A stretch of 64,000 nt of DNA from Pseudaminobacter soli (ex Li et al. 2025) (GCF_003012705.1 NZ_PXYL01000010.1:124001-188000); one strand, 5' to 3'; shown: positions 29,347-39,590, numbered from the stretch's first letter. Notes: generated by a model not told the origin, from the letters alone. Numbers and translations: made by a program.

Positions 29347-30786
29347 TTGAACCATCCGCTTGATCTGCCGACGGCCGAGATCGCCACCGGGATCCGGGCT
29401 GGCGCCTTCAGCGCCGAAACCGTCGTGGCTGAATCGATCCGTCGCGCCAAGGCTATAGCTCCTGCACTCAACCCGTTCGTACTTATCCGCGAGGAAAAGG
29501 CTCTGGAGGCCGCCCGGGCTGTCGACAGGGCGATTGTGCGAGGCGAGGCGAGGGGGGCACTGCTTGGAGTTCCTTTCACCGCCAAGGATCTGACGCCGAC
29601 CGAGGGCGATCTGACCACGCTCGGTTCCTGGACCCGGCCCAACTGGGTGCCGACGGAAAGCGCGCTCTGCATCCGCCGCCTCCAAGAGGCCGGCGCCATC
29701 CTGGTCGCCAAGACCACGACGCCAGAATTCGCCTATTCCAGCATGACGACAAGTCCGCGGTGGGGCGTGACTCGTAATCCCTGGAACCGCGAGCGTACCA
29801 GCGGCGGCTCGTCCGGAGGCTCGGCCGTTGCGGTGGCGACGGGAGTCGTGCCCTTCGCGGAGGGAACGGATATGGGCGGCTCGGTGCGTATCCCAGCGGC
29901 CTTCTGCGGCGTCGTCGGCCTGAAGCCTAGCCTTGGTCGCATTCCGATGACCATCTTGCCCAGCGTCTTCGACAATATCTCCCACTTCGGCCCGTTGGCG
30001 CGCCGCGTCGGCGACGCCGTAGCCTTCATGACCGCGGCTGCAGGCCCCAGCGACGAGGATATTTCGTCCCTGCCCATCGGCTTCAACGCCGAAGACGCCG
30101 CAGCAAAGGACCTGAGGGGGCGACGTTTCGCCCTGTCGATCGACCTTGGTTATTACGCCGTCGAGCCGCAGGTGGAGACCGTGGTTCGCCAAGCCGCCGA
30201 AGCCTTGCGTCGTGCCGGCGCGGTGGTGGAGGAGGTGTCGCTGCCCTGGACGCGAGCCGTCAACGATGAATGGTTCGACCTCTGGTGCGTGTTCATGTCG
30301 GCCTTCTTCGGTCACGAGGTCGAACGTTACCGCGACAGGATGGACCCGGCAGTCGTCGCGATGATCGAGCGCGGCCAAAACGTGGGGGCGACGGCCTATA
30401 AGCAGGTAGAGGTTCTGCGTACGGCCATGTGGCGTGACCTTGCAACCCTGTTCGAGCGTTACGAGGCGCTTCTTTGCCCGACTTGCGCCGTGACTGCGCC
30501 GCTGGTCACCGAGACGGACGACGACTATGTCGCGACGTTGCCCGACGGCCGCTACAAGGGGCTGGACGTGACTTGCCCCTTCAACATGGTGCCGCAGCTT
30601 CCGGCCCTGTCGCTGCCGGTCGGGTTGGCCGAGGATGGCATGCCAGTCGGCTTGCAGATCGTCGGGCGCCGCTTTGCCGACGAGCAGGTGCTTTCCATCG
30701 CCGCCGCGATGGAGGCCATGATGCCGCCGGTTCAACTGCCGCGAGCTCGCCAGAAATTGCCGGACGATCAAGCCGCCGAGATCTGA
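29347..30786 (+). CDS. Amidase-signature family hydrolase
   Basis: 479 residues from a TTG start preceded by AAGGAG at 29333-29338 with 8 bases of spacing; no in-frame ATG exists upstream. All catalytic elements are canonical: Lys in VPFTAKDL near residue 77, the cis-Ser in SGGSSGGSAVAVA near 155, and the Ser nucleophile in GTDMGGSVRIPAA near 178. This contrasts with the atypical amidase at 4141-6159. The Asp/Glu-tRNA amidotransferase GatA is longer and sits with gatB/gatC, so this is more likely a catabolic amidase. It is divergent from the LuxR gene and beside an APC permease. Confidence 0.9.
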   Translation: MNHPLDLPTAEIATGIRAGAFSAETVVAESIRRAKAIAPALNPFVLIREEKALEAARAVDRAIVRGEARGALLGVPFTAKDLTPTEGDLTTLGSWTRPNWVPTESALCIRRLQEAGAILVAKTTTPEFAYSSMTTSPRWGVTRNPWNRERTSGGSSGGSAVAVATGVVPFAEGTDMGGSVRIPAAFCGVVGLKPSLGRIPMTILPSVFDNISHFGPLARRVGDAVAFMTAAAGPSDEDISSLPIGFNAEDAAAKDLRGRRFALSIDLGYYAVEPQVETVVRQAAEALRRAGAVVEEVSLPWTRAVNDEWFDLWCVFMSAFFGHEVERYRDRMDPAVVAMIERGQNVGATAYKQVEVLRTAMWRDLATLFERYEALLCPTCAVTAPLVTETDDDYVATLPDGRYKGLDVTCPFNMVPQLPALSLPVGLAEDGMPVGLQIVGRRFADEQVLSIAAAMEAMMPPVQLPRARQKLPDDQAAEI

Positions 30787-30798
30787 CGCAACTGCCGC

Positions 30799-31311
30799 TC
30801 AACTGTCGAGAATAGTTGAGACAAGCGCCGCGACCTTCGCATCCAGTGCCTCCGCGGCGGTGCGCAGGGCTGAATTCTCTCGATCCATTGCGATCAGTGA
30901 CGATGGCTGGACGTAGGACAGCGTCGTGCCGCCATCCGGGGTGTCCAGCACCAGCATTTCTACAGGAACGAACAATCCGGCCGAGATGTCTTCTCGGATC
31001 ATCGTAATGGCAATCAACGGATTGCCATAGATCAGCCGGATCGCGTGCCGCCGGATGCCGAAGCGCGCGATCCAACCGCCGTGATCGATCTCCGAAAAGA
31101 GCATGAAACCGCTTTTGCCGACAAACCGCGCCTCGATCTCCCTGGCGTAGGCTTGCTCGTCAGGCGTTTCCACCGCCAGGCGCGCCAGAGTAGGTATGTC
31201 CGCGTGGCCGACCTGGGCGTGGAACCGCCTGAGGACTTCATCGAACGGCAGGTCGGCCTGGTATACGAGCTTGGTTCCGGTGAAGGTCTTGGCTTCCGTC
31301 AGCGCAGACAT
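30799..31311 (-). CDS. DUF302 domain protein
   Basis: 170 residues, no signal peptide. The block GGWIARFGIRRHAIRLIYGN and the later VPVEMLVLD and TTLSYVQPSSL fit DUF302, a small alpha/beta fold often described as a possible ligand or metal-binding protein without proof. It is convergent with the amidase and 44 bases downstream of the molybdenum hydroxylase gene in the same direction, so it could be the last gene of that operon. Confidence 0.8.
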   Translation of the reverse strand: MSALTEAKTFTGTKLVYQADLPFDEVLRRFHAQVGHADIPTLARLAVETPDEQAYAREIEARFVGKSGFMLFSEIDHGGWIARFGIRRHAIRLIYGNPLIAITMIREDISAGLFVPVEMLVLDTPDGGTTLSYVQPSSLIAMDRENSALRTAAEALDAKVAALVSTILDS

Positions 31312-31355
31312 TTTGACCGCCTTTTGACCAAGTTATCCCTGACGCGCGGTGCAAC

Positions 31356-33563
31356 TTACCCTTGTCGTTTCAACTCATTGGGGTCGATCGGCATCTTGCG
31401 CAGGCGCTTGCCGGTTGCCGCAAAGATTGCGTTTGCAACCGCCGGCACGATTGCCGATGTGCCGCACTCGCCCATGCCGCCCGGCGATTCCGTGTTCTGG
31501 ACGATATGCACCTCGATCGCGGGCACCTGGTTCATCCGGAGCATCTGGTAAGTGTCGAAGTTGGCCTGTTCGACGCGGCCGTTCGCAAGGGTGATCTTGC
31601 CGTAGAGCGCCGCCGTGATGCCGAAGTTGATCGCGCTCTGGATCTGCGCCCGGACGGTGTCGGGGTTGACGACGGTGCCGCAGTCGACGGCACAGACGAC
31701 CCGCCGGACGCGCACCATGCCGTCGTCGGCAACTTCGACTTCGGCGACATGCGCCATATAGGTCGCGAAGACGAACTGGAGGGAGGCGCCACGGCCGGTC
31801 CGTTCCGGCAGCTTCTGGCCCCAGCCGGCCTTTTCGGCGGCGAGGGCGAGAACAGCCTTGCCTCGCGGCTCGCGATCGAGCAGGGCCAGCCGATAGGCGA
31901 CCGGATCCTGCTTTGCCGCCGCTGCCAATTCGTCCATGAAGCTTTCGGTCACGAACACATTGTGCGATGGCCCCACACTCCGCCAGAAGGCCGTAGGAAT
32001 GCCCGGCGGCTCCTTCTGGACATATTCGACGTGAACGTTCGGCAGGGCATAGAGCAGATCGATGGCGCCCTCGGTCGTGTCGGCATCTAGCCCGTTCTTG
32101 AACAGGGGCGGCGCCCAGCGAGCGGCTACCGAGGAACCGGCGAAACGATGGTTCCAGGCAACCGGCGCTCCTTTGTCATCGAGCCCTGCGGACAGCCGAT
32201 CGTACCAATAGGGCCGGTACATGTCGTGTTGGATGTCTTCTTCACGGGTCCAGACGACCTTCACGGGGCCGTCGACGTGCTTGGCGATCTCGACGGCGCG
32301 AATGATGCCGTCGACCTCCAGCCGCCGGCCAAATCCGCCGCCGATCAGATGATTGTGGACCACGACCTTGTCGAGCGGCAGGCCGGCGGTCTTCGCTGCC
32401 GCCGCCTGGACACGCGCCAGGGCCTGGTTGCCGACCCACACCTCGCAGCCGTCCTTCTGAACATGCACAGTGCAGTTCATCGGCTCCATCGCGGCGTGCG
32501 CCAAGAACGGAAGCTGGTATTCCGCCTCGACCTTCGTGGCGGCGCCCGCCAAGGCCTTGTCGACGTCGCCGATGTTCTGAGCCACGGCGCCGGGACTGCG
32601 CGTCGCTTCTTCAAGTTCGCCGACGATCGTCTGCATGTCGACCGCGGCGTGCGGACCATCGTCCCATTGGATTGCCAGGGCCGCCAGGCCTTTCTTTGCC
32701 GCTCCCATGTGATCGGCAACGACGGCCACGGCGTCGTCGAGTTGCACGATCTGGCGGACGCCGTTCACCGCCTTGGCAGCCGTATCGTCGACGCTTTTGA
32801 CCTTGCCGCCGAAGACCGGCGACTGCGCCAGGGTCGCGATCTTCACGCCCGGCGGCCGGGCGTCGATGCCATAGATGGCCGTCCCGTTGACCTTTGCCGG
32901 GGCGTCCAGGCGCTTGGCCGGCGTGCCGATCAGCGTGAACTGGTCCGGCCGCTTGAGCTCGACATGGTCGGGGACGGGAATGTGCGCCGCATCGGCGACC
33001 AGCTCGCCATAGGGGATGCGCCTGCCCGTCTCCTCATGCAGCACTTCGCCGTTTTTCGCGCTGCATGAGGCAGGAGCGACGTTCCAGCGCTGCGCCGCCG
33101 CCGCGATCAGCATGATCCTCGCGGTCGCCCCCGCTTGGCGAAGCGGCTGCCAGGCCGCGCGGATGGCGCTCGAGTTGCCGGTCGCCTGGATGCCGCCCAG
33201 CGCAGGATTGCCGTAGAGCTTTTCGTTCGGCGGTGCGTGCTCCAGCCGCACCTTCGGCAGGTCCACTTCCAACTCTTCGGCGATCAGCATGGGGATCGAG
33301 GTGTAGGTGCCCTGGCCCATCTCGACATAGGGCATGACCAGGACAACTTGCCCGTCGCTGCCGATGCGAATGAAGGCGTTCGGCGCGAATTCTTTGGCGT
33401 CGGCGGCAAAAGCGTCATCCTTGGCAAGCCCCAGTCGCAGGCTGAGCAGCAGGCCCCCGCCGACGGCGGCGCCGACTTGCAGGAACTTGCGACGTGAGAC
33501 GTGCCCCGCTGAGATGCGACCGTGCGGGGTTGCTGTTTCGGAAGTGAAGTGATCGATGGTCAT
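31356..33563 (-). CDS. Molybdenum hydroxylase large subunit, IorB/aldehyde-oxidase type, with Tat signal
   Basis: About 735 residues; I chose ATG 33563 because it gives a proper N-terminus with a twin-arginine motif SRRKFLQ near residue 20, followed by a hydrophobic stretch. The enzyme should thus be exported folded with its molybdopterin cofactor. The C-terminal glutamate motif is ESPGGMGECGTS, with the active-site Glu of this superfamily. GGGFGRR near residue 370 is a cofactor-contact loop. The family oxidises N-heterocycles or aldehydes using water. The small 2Fe-2S subunit lies 13 bases upstream. No FAD subunit or cofactor-insertion gene is next to it, as is usual for IorAB-like two-subunit enzymes. 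Confidence 0.9.
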   Translation of the reverse strand: MTIDHFTSETATPHGRISAGHVSRRKFLQVGAAVGGGLLLSLRLGLAKDDAFAADAKEFAPNAFIRIGSDGQVVLVMPYVEMGQGTYTSIPMLIAEELEVDLPKVRLEHAPPNEKLYGNPALGGIQATGNSSAIRAAWQPLRQAGATARIMLIAAAAQRWNVAPASCSAKNGEVLHEETGRRIPYGELVADAAHIPVPDHVELKRPDQFTLIGTPAKRLDAPAKVNGTAIYGIDARPPGVKIATLAQSPVFGGKVKSVDDTAAKAVNGVRQIVQLDDAVAVVADHMGAAKKGLAALAIQWDDGPHAAVDMQTIVGELEEATRSPGAVAQNIGDVDKALAGAATKVEAEYQLPFLAHAAMEPMNCTVHVQKDGCEVWVGNQALARVQAAAAKTAGLPLDKVVVHNHLIGGGFGRRLEVDGIIRAVEIAKHVDGPVKVVWTREEDIQHDMYRPYWYDRLSAGLDDKGAPVAWNHRFAGSSVAARWAPPLFKNGLDADTTEGAIDLLYALPNVHVEYVQKEPPGIPTAFWRSVGPSHNVFVTESFMDELAAAAKQDPVAYRLALLDREPRGKAVLALAAEKAGWGQKLPERTGRGASLQFVFATYMAHVAEVEVADDGMVRVRRVVCAVDCGTVVNPDTVRAQIQSAINFGITAALYGKITLANGRVEQANFDTYQMLRMNQVPAIEVHIVQNTESPGGMGECGTSAIVPAVANAIFAATGKRLRKMPIDPNELKRQG

Positions 33564-33576
33564 GACCGGCCCCTTG

Positions 33577-34035
33577 TCAGCTCGATTGCGCGGCCTGCTT
33601 GATGGCTTCGCGGATGCGCAGATAGGTCCCGCAGCGGCAGATATTGCCGGACATGGCTTCGTCGATGTCGGCATCGGTGGGGTGCGGGTTGTCTTTCAGG
33701 AGCGCCGCAGCCGACATGATCTGGCCCGACTGGCAGTAGCCGCACTGGACGACCTCGTGGTCGAGCCACGCCTTCTGGATCTTCGCGCCGGCCGGCGTTG
33801 CGCCGATTGCCTCTATTGTCGTGATCTCGGAGGATCCGACGCTGTCGAGGGGAGTGATGCACGATCGGGTAGCAACGCCGTCGATATGCACGGTGCACGC
33901 GCCACATAGCGCCATGCCGCAGCCGAATTTCGTGCCCGTCATGCCCAGGATATCACGCAGAACCCAGAGCAGAGGCGTGTCGCCGTCGGCGTCAATGGTA
34001 TGTTTTTGCCCGTTGATGCTTATCGTGGTCGCCAT
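33577..34035 (-). CDS. 2Fe-2S small subunit of the molybdenum hydroxylase, IorA type
   Basis: 152 residues from ATG 34035 after GAAGGGAG; the frame opens slightly earlier without a ribosome site. The N-terminal ferredoxin-like cluster has [16 protein letters not shown] near residue 45, and the C-terminal helical domain carries QCGYCQSGQ near 100 and ICRCGTY near 136. These two clusters shuttle electrons from the molybdenum site to an external acceptor. It is the first gene of a two-gene unit with the large subunit. Confidence 0.94.
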   Translation of the reverse strand: MATTISINGQKHTIDADGDTPLLWVLRDILGMTGTKFGCGMALCGACTVHIDGVATRSCITPLDSVGSSEITTIEAIGATPAGAKIQKAWLDHEVVQCGYCQSGQIMSAAALLKDNPHPTDADIDEAMSGNICRCGTYLRIREAIKQAAQSS

Positions 34036-34323
34036 GGTCGGCTCCCTTCGGTTCGTCATCCCCCGGTTAGGATCCGTGGAACAAACTTAGGGCGTCGGAG
34101 CGAGCGGTAAATGTCGCGAAGGCTGCTTTTCCGGTGCAAACACGCCGTACTAATCGAAAGAATCACCGCGAAGCAATCATGGCTTCTGGCCAAAATCTCG
34201 GCGTTTTCGCCCCAAAATGGTCGCAAGCGCGTCCTGAAACGGTCCCATGCGCCTGATGAATTCCAGCTGGACCCTCTAAGACAATCAAAAAGTGGGACGC
34301 GCAGGGGATGCGCGATCTGGGAT

Positions 34324-35355
34324 ATGCGAGCTCTTTGTGTTGCACTCATTGCCATCCTGCTGGCCTCAAGCTTGGCCCAGGCCGCGGCGCCGATCCAACA
34401 TAGCAAGGAGGGCGTGCTCGTATGGATGAACACCTACGATCCCAACCGCGATCTTGCCCGCGCCCCGTCAGTCATGAAGATCGCGAGCGACGTCGGTGCG
34501 CTGAGCGATCCGGAAGGATCTGGCATGTATGTCGGCTTCATGGCCGGGATGATCGGCTCCAAGCCGGATAAGGCCGACAGCACCATCAAGAAGCTGCTTG
34601 TGCTGCGCCCGATCGACCATTGGGCGATCGTGCGCGCCATTGCCTATTCCGGCCATCCCGACTGGCGCGGGCTTATGGCCCGCTACGAGCCGAAGATGCC
34701 GACCCGCAAATTGATGGTGGAGCGCTATCTCGATGGCAAGCTGCCGACCCCGGACACCCCGGTGGAAGAGGTGAAGACCACATGGAAGGATCGCGCCAAT
34801 CCGACCAAATGGTTCGCCAAGAAGGACACGGATGAGAAGCAGATCCCGCTCGACGAGCGTCCCGAGACGCTCGACATGTATTGGGGGTATTACTACGCCT
34901 CACGCAGCCCCCAGCCGCTCGAGCGCATGATCAAGATGCTGCCCTGGGCGGAAGAGCGCGACAGCGTCGAGAAGCTGACCATCGGCAGCATGGCGAAGTA
35001 CACGATAGCGATGAACGCCTCGCGCGACACCAAGCTGCTCGGCCAGCTCAAGACGCTGCAGTCGCAGCAGACCGACAAGCAGACGACAAAGCAGCTCTCG
35101 GAGGCGATCGAAGCGGCGGAGACAGCCGAAGTCTCGCCTCTGCGGAAGATCGCGCTCGGCCGGCTTGAGGATCTCAAGCGCATGGGGCCTGGCTCCAAGC
35201 GCGATACCGTGTGGTGGGGCAAGCTGGGGCAGGGCGTGATCTCGCTCGGATGCGTCGCCGCCGCGGCCACCGGCCAGGCCGCTCTTGGCCTTCCCTGCGT
35301 GCTGGGCGGCGCCGCCTCGTCGGCGGCGTTGTATTACTGGGGCACGCCGCAATAA
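34324..35355 (+). CDS. Exported protein of unknown function
   Basis: 343 residues from ATG 34324, chosen because it begins a signal peptide (MRALCVALIAILLASSLAQA, cleaved after AQAAA). The frame extends about 70 codons upstream, but that part has odd composition and no ribosome site; the site for the chosen ATG is also weak. The body is helical and charged, with repeated Lys/Asp/Arg, and ends in a glycine/alanine-rich hydrophobic segment (ISLGCVAAAATGQAALGLP near residues 307-325) that may be a membrane anchor. I do not recognise a family. Confidence 0.65.
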   Translation: MRALCVALIAILLASSLAQAAAPIQHSKEGVLVWMNTYDPNRDLARAPSVMKIASDVGALSDPEGSGMYVGFMAGMIGSKPDKADSTIKKLLVLRPIDHWAIVRAIAYSGHPDWRGLMARYEPKMPTRKLMVERYLDGKLPTPDTPVEEVKTTWKDRANPTKWFAKKDTDEKQIPLDERPETLDMYWGYYYASRSPQPLERMIKMLPWAEERDSVEKLTIGSMAKYTIAMNASRDTKLLGQLKTLQSQQTDKQTTKQLSEAIEAAETAEVSPLRKIALGRLEDLKRMGPGSKRDTVWWGKLGQGVISLGCVAAAATGQAALGLPCVLGGAASSAALYYWGTPQ

Positions 35356-35544
35356 CTGGGGCACGGCGCTCCCCTCGGCTTCTGTGTCTGTGCGGGAGGG
35401 GGGACGCCGACGACTATCCGTCGAACAGATTCGCCAACCTTTTCGCTCGTCGTCTCGTTGAGGCGGCGAGCTTCCTTTTGTGTTTCAGGCTGACGACTGG
35501 TCGGTCGTTATAAGCTCGCGGCGATCGATAGTTCTGGCGGGTAG

Positions 35545-35919
35545 CTAGCCGGCCTGAGTACCCGCGAGTTTCACCCGAAGCTGCTCGAAATCCTGAACGA
35601 ACCAGATGGAGTTACCCTTGTTCGTTTCGCGCACGAAGTCTCGAAGCGCGCGGCTTCGGTCGAGGGCCTCTGTGAGGTCTCCTACGATCGCGCATCTTAG
35701 GCGGTAGTTCACAAACTTCTGGAAGGCCTCGCCCGCGACGCCCGTACTCAGTGTCAGGAAGTCGGGCCCGAGCCGCTCTGAGGGAATCGCGAGCAGATCG
35801 GCATTGTGCGACCACGCCGCACTCAAGAAGGTGTTGGCATCGGCGGAGCTTTGAAGAAGCTCACCTTCTTCAGCGCATCTCAGGATGCGTGTGTTTCCAA
35901 TTTCAACAAGCTGATCCAT
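35545..35919 (-). CDS. DUF4180 domain protein
   Basis: 124 residues. The blocks IPSERLGPDFLTLSTGVAGE, EAFQKFVNYRLRCAIVGD and SRALRDFVRETNKG are typical of DUF4180, small proteins related to STAS-like or MEDS-type regulators with no firm function. It is a single gene with no close neighbour on its strand. Start ATG 35919 follows AGAGAGG. Confidence 0.8.
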   Translation of the reverse strand: MDQLVEIGNTRILRCAEEGELLQSSADANTFLSAAWSHNADLLAIPSERLGPDFLTLSTGVAGEAFQKFVNYRLRCAIVGDLTEALDRSRALRDFVRETNKGNSIWFVQDFEQLRVKLAGTQAG

Positions 35920-36090
35920 AGGACCTCTCTATCGGAGGATGCCGGCTGCTTCGCCATATCCAGCTTCTATCCAGCAGGAACAGCGCCGTCGCCTCTCCGC
36001 AAACATCCAGCGCCGCTGTGACTAGGATGGCAAGCTATTTGAAAAGCGCCCTTGAGCGCTTATATAGCTGATTTTATTAATGAAAGTGGT

Positions 36091-36164
36091 TGGCTGGGGA
36101 ACCTGGATTCGAACCAGGACTAACGGAGTCAGAGTCCGCTGGTCTACCGTTAACCTATTCCCCA
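36091..36164 (-). tRNA. tRNA-Gln (CUG anticodon)
   Basis: A full cloverleaf on the minus strand: 7-bp acceptor stem TGGGGAA/TTCCCCA, D-arm, anticodon loop CTCTGAC with anticodon CTG, T-arm GGTTCGAATCC, discriminator G and encoded CCA (36091-36093). It reads the Gln codon CAG. Confidence 0.95.
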
Positions 36165-36296
36165 GCAGCGGTGCTCATCCGAGACACCTGCGCCGCGAAG
36201 CAGCGTTGGCTGCCGTGTGCGGGGTGCGTTGTAGCCATCGCCGGAAAATAGTCAAGGGTCCAATGTGTTTCAATTCACGTTTGATCCGCGACTTTT

Positions 36297-37226
36297 TCAG
36301 CTCCGGCGCGAAAACTCCGTTTTCTCGAAAATCAGGACCACGAACAACGCCAGGATCAGCGGGATGATCAGGTAGAAGAATCGGAACACCAGGAGCGCGG
36401 CGAGAACGGCGGCCGGGTCCATGTCCGACAGGCCGGCCAGGAAGACGACTTCCAGCACGCCCAGGCCGCCCGGCGCGTGCGAGATCAGCGCCACCGAGAA
36501 CGAGACGACGAACACGCCGAGCACGATGAAATAGCCGGGATTTCCTGTGGCCGGCAGCGCGAAATAGATGATCGCTGCCGCCGCCATCAGCTCGATCGGC
36601 CCGATGATCAATTGCCGGGCCACGATCGACAGGCGAGGGTAGAAGATCTGCAGGCTGCCAAGCTGCAACGGCTTCAGCCTCAGCCAGCTGCCGAAGATGT
36701 AGAGGCCGATCAACACGAGAATCACGATGCCTGTGGTGCGCGAGGCCGAGATCGGCAGCACGTCGACGAATCGCTCCAGCACCTGCGGTTCCGCCAACAG
36801 CAGAATCGCACTGAGCAGCAGGGCGCCGAGCACGAAGGTGAAGGAACACAACGCCACCAGAATGCCCACTTCCTGGCCGGTCAGGCCGCGAGTCGCATAG
36901 GCGCGATAGCGGATGACGGCGCCTGACAGCACCGAGCCGCCGATATTGTGCGACAGCGCATAGGTGGTGAAGGAGCACAGCGTGATGAAAAGGAAGGACA
37001 CCTTCTTGCCGAGGTGGCTGAGCGCGATGTGATCGTAGCCGGCCAGCGCCGCATAGGCGACAATGGAGCTCATTCCCGCCAGGACCCATCGGTGGATGGG
37101 GATGGCGGTGAGGCCGTCGCCGACGTCCTCCAGCGAAATGCCGCGCAACTCGTGATAGAGCAGCCAGACCGAGAAGCCGACTGCGCTAAGTCCAATCACA
37201 GGCCAGATATAGCTCTTCAATTTCAT
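36297..37226 (-). CDS. Lysylphosphatidylglycerol synthase TM-region / UPF0104-type membrane protein
   Basis: About 309 residues with roughly eight hydrophobic segments. The pattern near residue 98-115 (HNIGGSVLSGAVIRYRAY) and HAPGGLGVLE near 248 are the conserved polar motifs of the UPF0104/AglD-MprF-like membrane domain, proposed to act in lipid translocation. The synthase catalytic domain of MprF is absent, so this is the membrane half alone. The start ATG 37226 lacks a clear ribosome site; the frame runs further upstream with poor codon use. Confidence 0.8.
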   Translation of the reverse strand: MKLKSYIWPVIGLSAVGFSVWLLYHELRGISLEDVGDGLTAIPIHRWVLAGMSSIVAYAALAGYDHIALSHLGKKVSFLFITLCSFTTYALSHNIGGSVLSGAVIRYRAYATRGLTGQEVGILVALCSFTFVLGALLLSAILLLAEPQVLERFVDVLPISASRTTGIVILVLIGLYIFGSWLRLKPLQLGSLQIFYPRLSIVARQLIIGPIELMAAAAIIYFALPATGNPGYFIVLGVFVVSFSVALISHAPGGLGVLEVVFLAGLSDMDPAAVLAALLVFRFFYLIIPLILALFVVLIFEKTEFSRRS

Positions 37227-37492
37227 CTTGTTGCGGCCATGCCTGCGAGGTCTCCTTCGTAACGTCAGGGGAAGGCGGAGCCGGGGCCGGTCCGCATGCG
37301 TGGTGCTGCTCAAGAAATGCCCGATGAAAGCCTGCTGTTCAACTGGGAAGGGAGGCTTGGAGACGCCGCGGGCTAAATTTCGCTGCCGGGCTTGGTGATC
37401 GGACGTTGCGCTGCTATCTTCGGCGCAACTCGAAAAATTGTAGCGTGTGCAGCGTCCGTCAAGGTTCGCGCGGCGCAAGAAGGACACATAAG

Positions 37493-38869
37493 GTGGAAGA
37501 CCCCGAACCCGGTGCGAGGGCGCCGGAAGCGGGTGCGTCCAGGGGAGACCGGCTGCCGCGTGGCGGCTCGGCGAACCGTCCGGCGAATCCCAGGAAAAGG
37601 GCGCCGGGCCATCGATCCGCCGAGCGGCAATCGAAGGCAGATGCACCTCAGCAAGTGCCGAAGGGCAAGAAGCGGCGTAAGCGCAAGCGCGGCCGGAAGG
37701 TTTTTGCACGCGACGGTGCGGCGCCGCAGGCCGGTCAGGCACCGGCTACGGGGCGGGCCGCGCAGGCTCCGGCTGCCCGCCGTACTGCTTCAGAAATCGT
37801 AAATGGTGGCTCGTCGCCTCTGATCAGGCGACCGGACGCATCGCGCCGCAACGACGCCGGCGAATCGCCCATTTTCGCAGCGCTCGATCTCGGCACCAAC
37901 AATTGCCGCCTGTTGATGGCGGTGCCGGGACGGCCCGGCCAGTTCCGGGTGGTCGACGCATTCTCGCGCATCGTCCGTCTCGGCGAGGGCTTGAGCAGCA
38001 GTGGACGGCTTTCGCGTCCGGCGATGGACCGGGCAGTCGAAGCCCTGAAGATATGCGGCGACAAGCTGCGCAACCGTTCCGTCAAGCGCGCCCGGCTTAT
38101 TGCCACGGAGGCCTGCCGCTCGGCCGAGAACGGGGCCGAATTCCTCGATCGTGTCGAGGCCGAGGCAGGCCTGAAGCTGGAAATCATCGACCGCCAGACC
38201 GAAGCCCGGCTGGCGGTTTCGGGTTGCGGCTCGCTGATCGATCGCGACACCAACGGTGTTGTGCTGTTCGACATCGGCGGCGGCTCGTCGGAGATCGCCC
38301 TGATCGATCTGTCCGGCAAGAGGTCGCCACGCCTGGCCAATCACATCGTGTCGTGGACATCGCTGCCGGTCGGCGTGGTCTCGCTGGCCGAACGCTTCGG
38401 CGGGCGTCACGTCACCCCGGACATCTTTTCGGCCATGGTCGACGATGTCGCCGGGCTGATCGCCGGGTTCCAGGAGCGCGACCGAATCAACCATCTGATG
38501 GACGGCGCGCGTTTTCATCTGCTCGGCACGTCGGGCACTGTGACGACGCTTGCAGGTGTTCATCTCGGCCTGGAGCGCTATGATCGGCGCCGGGTGGATG
38601 GCCTGTGGATGGACAACGCCTCGGTCGACGGCATGATCGAAAAGCTGCTCGGCTGGGATTTCCACGCGCGCGTCGCCAATGCCTGCATCGGCGCCGATCG
38701 CGCCGACCTGGTTCTGGCCGGCTGCGCCATCCTTGAAGCCATCCGCCGGGTCTGGCCCTCGGAGCGGCTGCGCGTGGCGGATCGCGGCCTGCGCGAAGGC
38801 ATATTGAGTGAATTGATGGCTGACGACGGCGTTTGGCGCCGCAACTGGCGAAACGGACCACGCCAATGA
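37493..38869 (+). CDS. Ppx/GppA-family phosphatase
   Basis: 458 residues from a GTG with AGAAGGA at 37478-37484 and 8-base spacing. The first ~125 residues are basic and disordered, including a Lys/Arg cluster [12 protein letters not shown] near residue 62 that may bind nucleic acid or polyphosphate. The actin-like phosphatase domain follows, with [14 protein letters not shown] near 129, the glutamate in [12 protein letters not shown] near 206 and [12 protein letters not shown] near 260. Members split polyphosphate or pppGpp. It overlaps rlmE by 4 bases, an arrangement also known in other alphaproteobacteria, suggesting a link to ribosome or stress physiology. Confidence 0.9.
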   Translation: MEDPEPGARAPEAGASRGDRLPRGGSANRPANPRKRAPGHRSAERQSKADAPQQVPKGKKRRKRKRGRKVFARDGAAPQAGQAPATGRAAQAPAARRTASEIVNGGSSPLIRRPDASRRNDAGESPIFAALDLGTNNCRLLMAVPGRPGQFRVVDAFSRIVRLGEGLSSSGRLSRPAMDRAVEALKICGDKLRNRSVKRARLIATEACRSAENGAEFLDRVEAEAGLKLEIIDRQTEARLAVSGCGSLIDRDTNGVVLFDIGGGSSEIALIDLSGKRSPRLANHIVSWTSLPVGVVSLAERFGGRHVTPDIFSAMVDDVAGLIAGFQERDRINHLMDGARFHLLGTSGTVTTLAGVHLGLERYDRRRVDGLWMDNASVDGMIEKLLGWDFHARVANACIGADRADLVLAGCAILEAIRRVWPSERLRVADRGLREGILSELMADDGVWRRNWRNGPRQ

Positions 38870-39558
38870 CGAAGAAACCCGAAAAGCCGGCTGCCGGCAC
38901 CCGCGTTCTGAAAACGCGAATCAAGAAGAAGAGCGGCCTGAAGGAATCGTCGCGCCGCTGGCTCGAGCGCCACATGAACGACCCTTATGTGCAGCGTTCG
39001 AAGGCCGACGGCTATCGCTCGCGCGCGGCCTACAAGCTGATCGAGATCGACGACCGTCACCATCTGCTGAAGCCGGGCCTGAAGGTGATCGACCTTGGCG
39101 CAGCACCAGGCGGCTGGTGCCAGGTGGCGGCGGCCCGCACGAAGTCGAAGCCGGAAAACCCGCATGTCGTGGGCATCGACTATCTCGGTATGGATGCCGT
39201 GCCGGGCACGGTGGTGCTGGAGATGGATTTCCTGGACGACGACGCGCCCGCACGGTTGATCGAGACGTTGGGCGGTGAGCCGGATCTGGTGCTGTCGGAT
39301 ATGGCGGCGCCCACCACCGGCCATCGCCGCACCGACCATCTGCGCACCATGCATCTGTGCGAGGTGGCAGCGGAGTTTGCGATTTCCGTGCTGAAGCCGG
39401 GCGGCCACTTCCTCGCCAAGACCTTCCAGGGCGGCACCGAGGGCGAACTGCTGACGCGGCTCAAGCAGAATTTCCGCTCCGTGCAGCACGTCAAGCCGCC
39501 GGCATCGCGCGACGAATCGGCCGAACTCTATCTACTTGCCAAGGACTTCAAGGGCTGA
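38866..39558 (+). CDS. rlmE: 23S rRNA (uridine-2'-O)-methyltransferase RlmE (FtsJ)
   Basis: 230 residues. The AdoMet motif is [15 protein letters not shown] near residues 75-89. The catalytic K-D-K-E set is visible: Lys in [10 protein letters not shown] near 58, Asp in [12 protein letters not shown] near 145, Lys in FLAKTFQGG near 185 and a Glu near 218 ([11 protein letters not shown]). It methylates U2552 of the ribosomal A-loop. An N-terminal ~35-residue basic extension ([20 protein letters not shown]) is present as in alphaproteobacterial members. Coupled to the ppx/gppA gene upstream. Confidence 0.95.
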   Translation: MTKKPEKPAAGTRVLKTRIKKKSGLKESSRRWLERHMNDPYVQRSKADGYRSRAAYKLIEIDDRHHLLKPGLKVIDLGAAPGGWCQVAAARTKSKPENPHVVGIDYLGMDAVPGTVVLEMDFLDDDAPARLIETLGGEPDLVLSDMAAPTTGHRRTDHLRTMHLCEVAAEFAISVLKPGGHFLAKTFQGGTEGELLTRLKQNFRSVQHVKPPASRDESAELYLLAKDFKG

Positions 39559-39590
39559 CGCGCCAGCTTAGCTGGTCGAATCAAGGCCGG

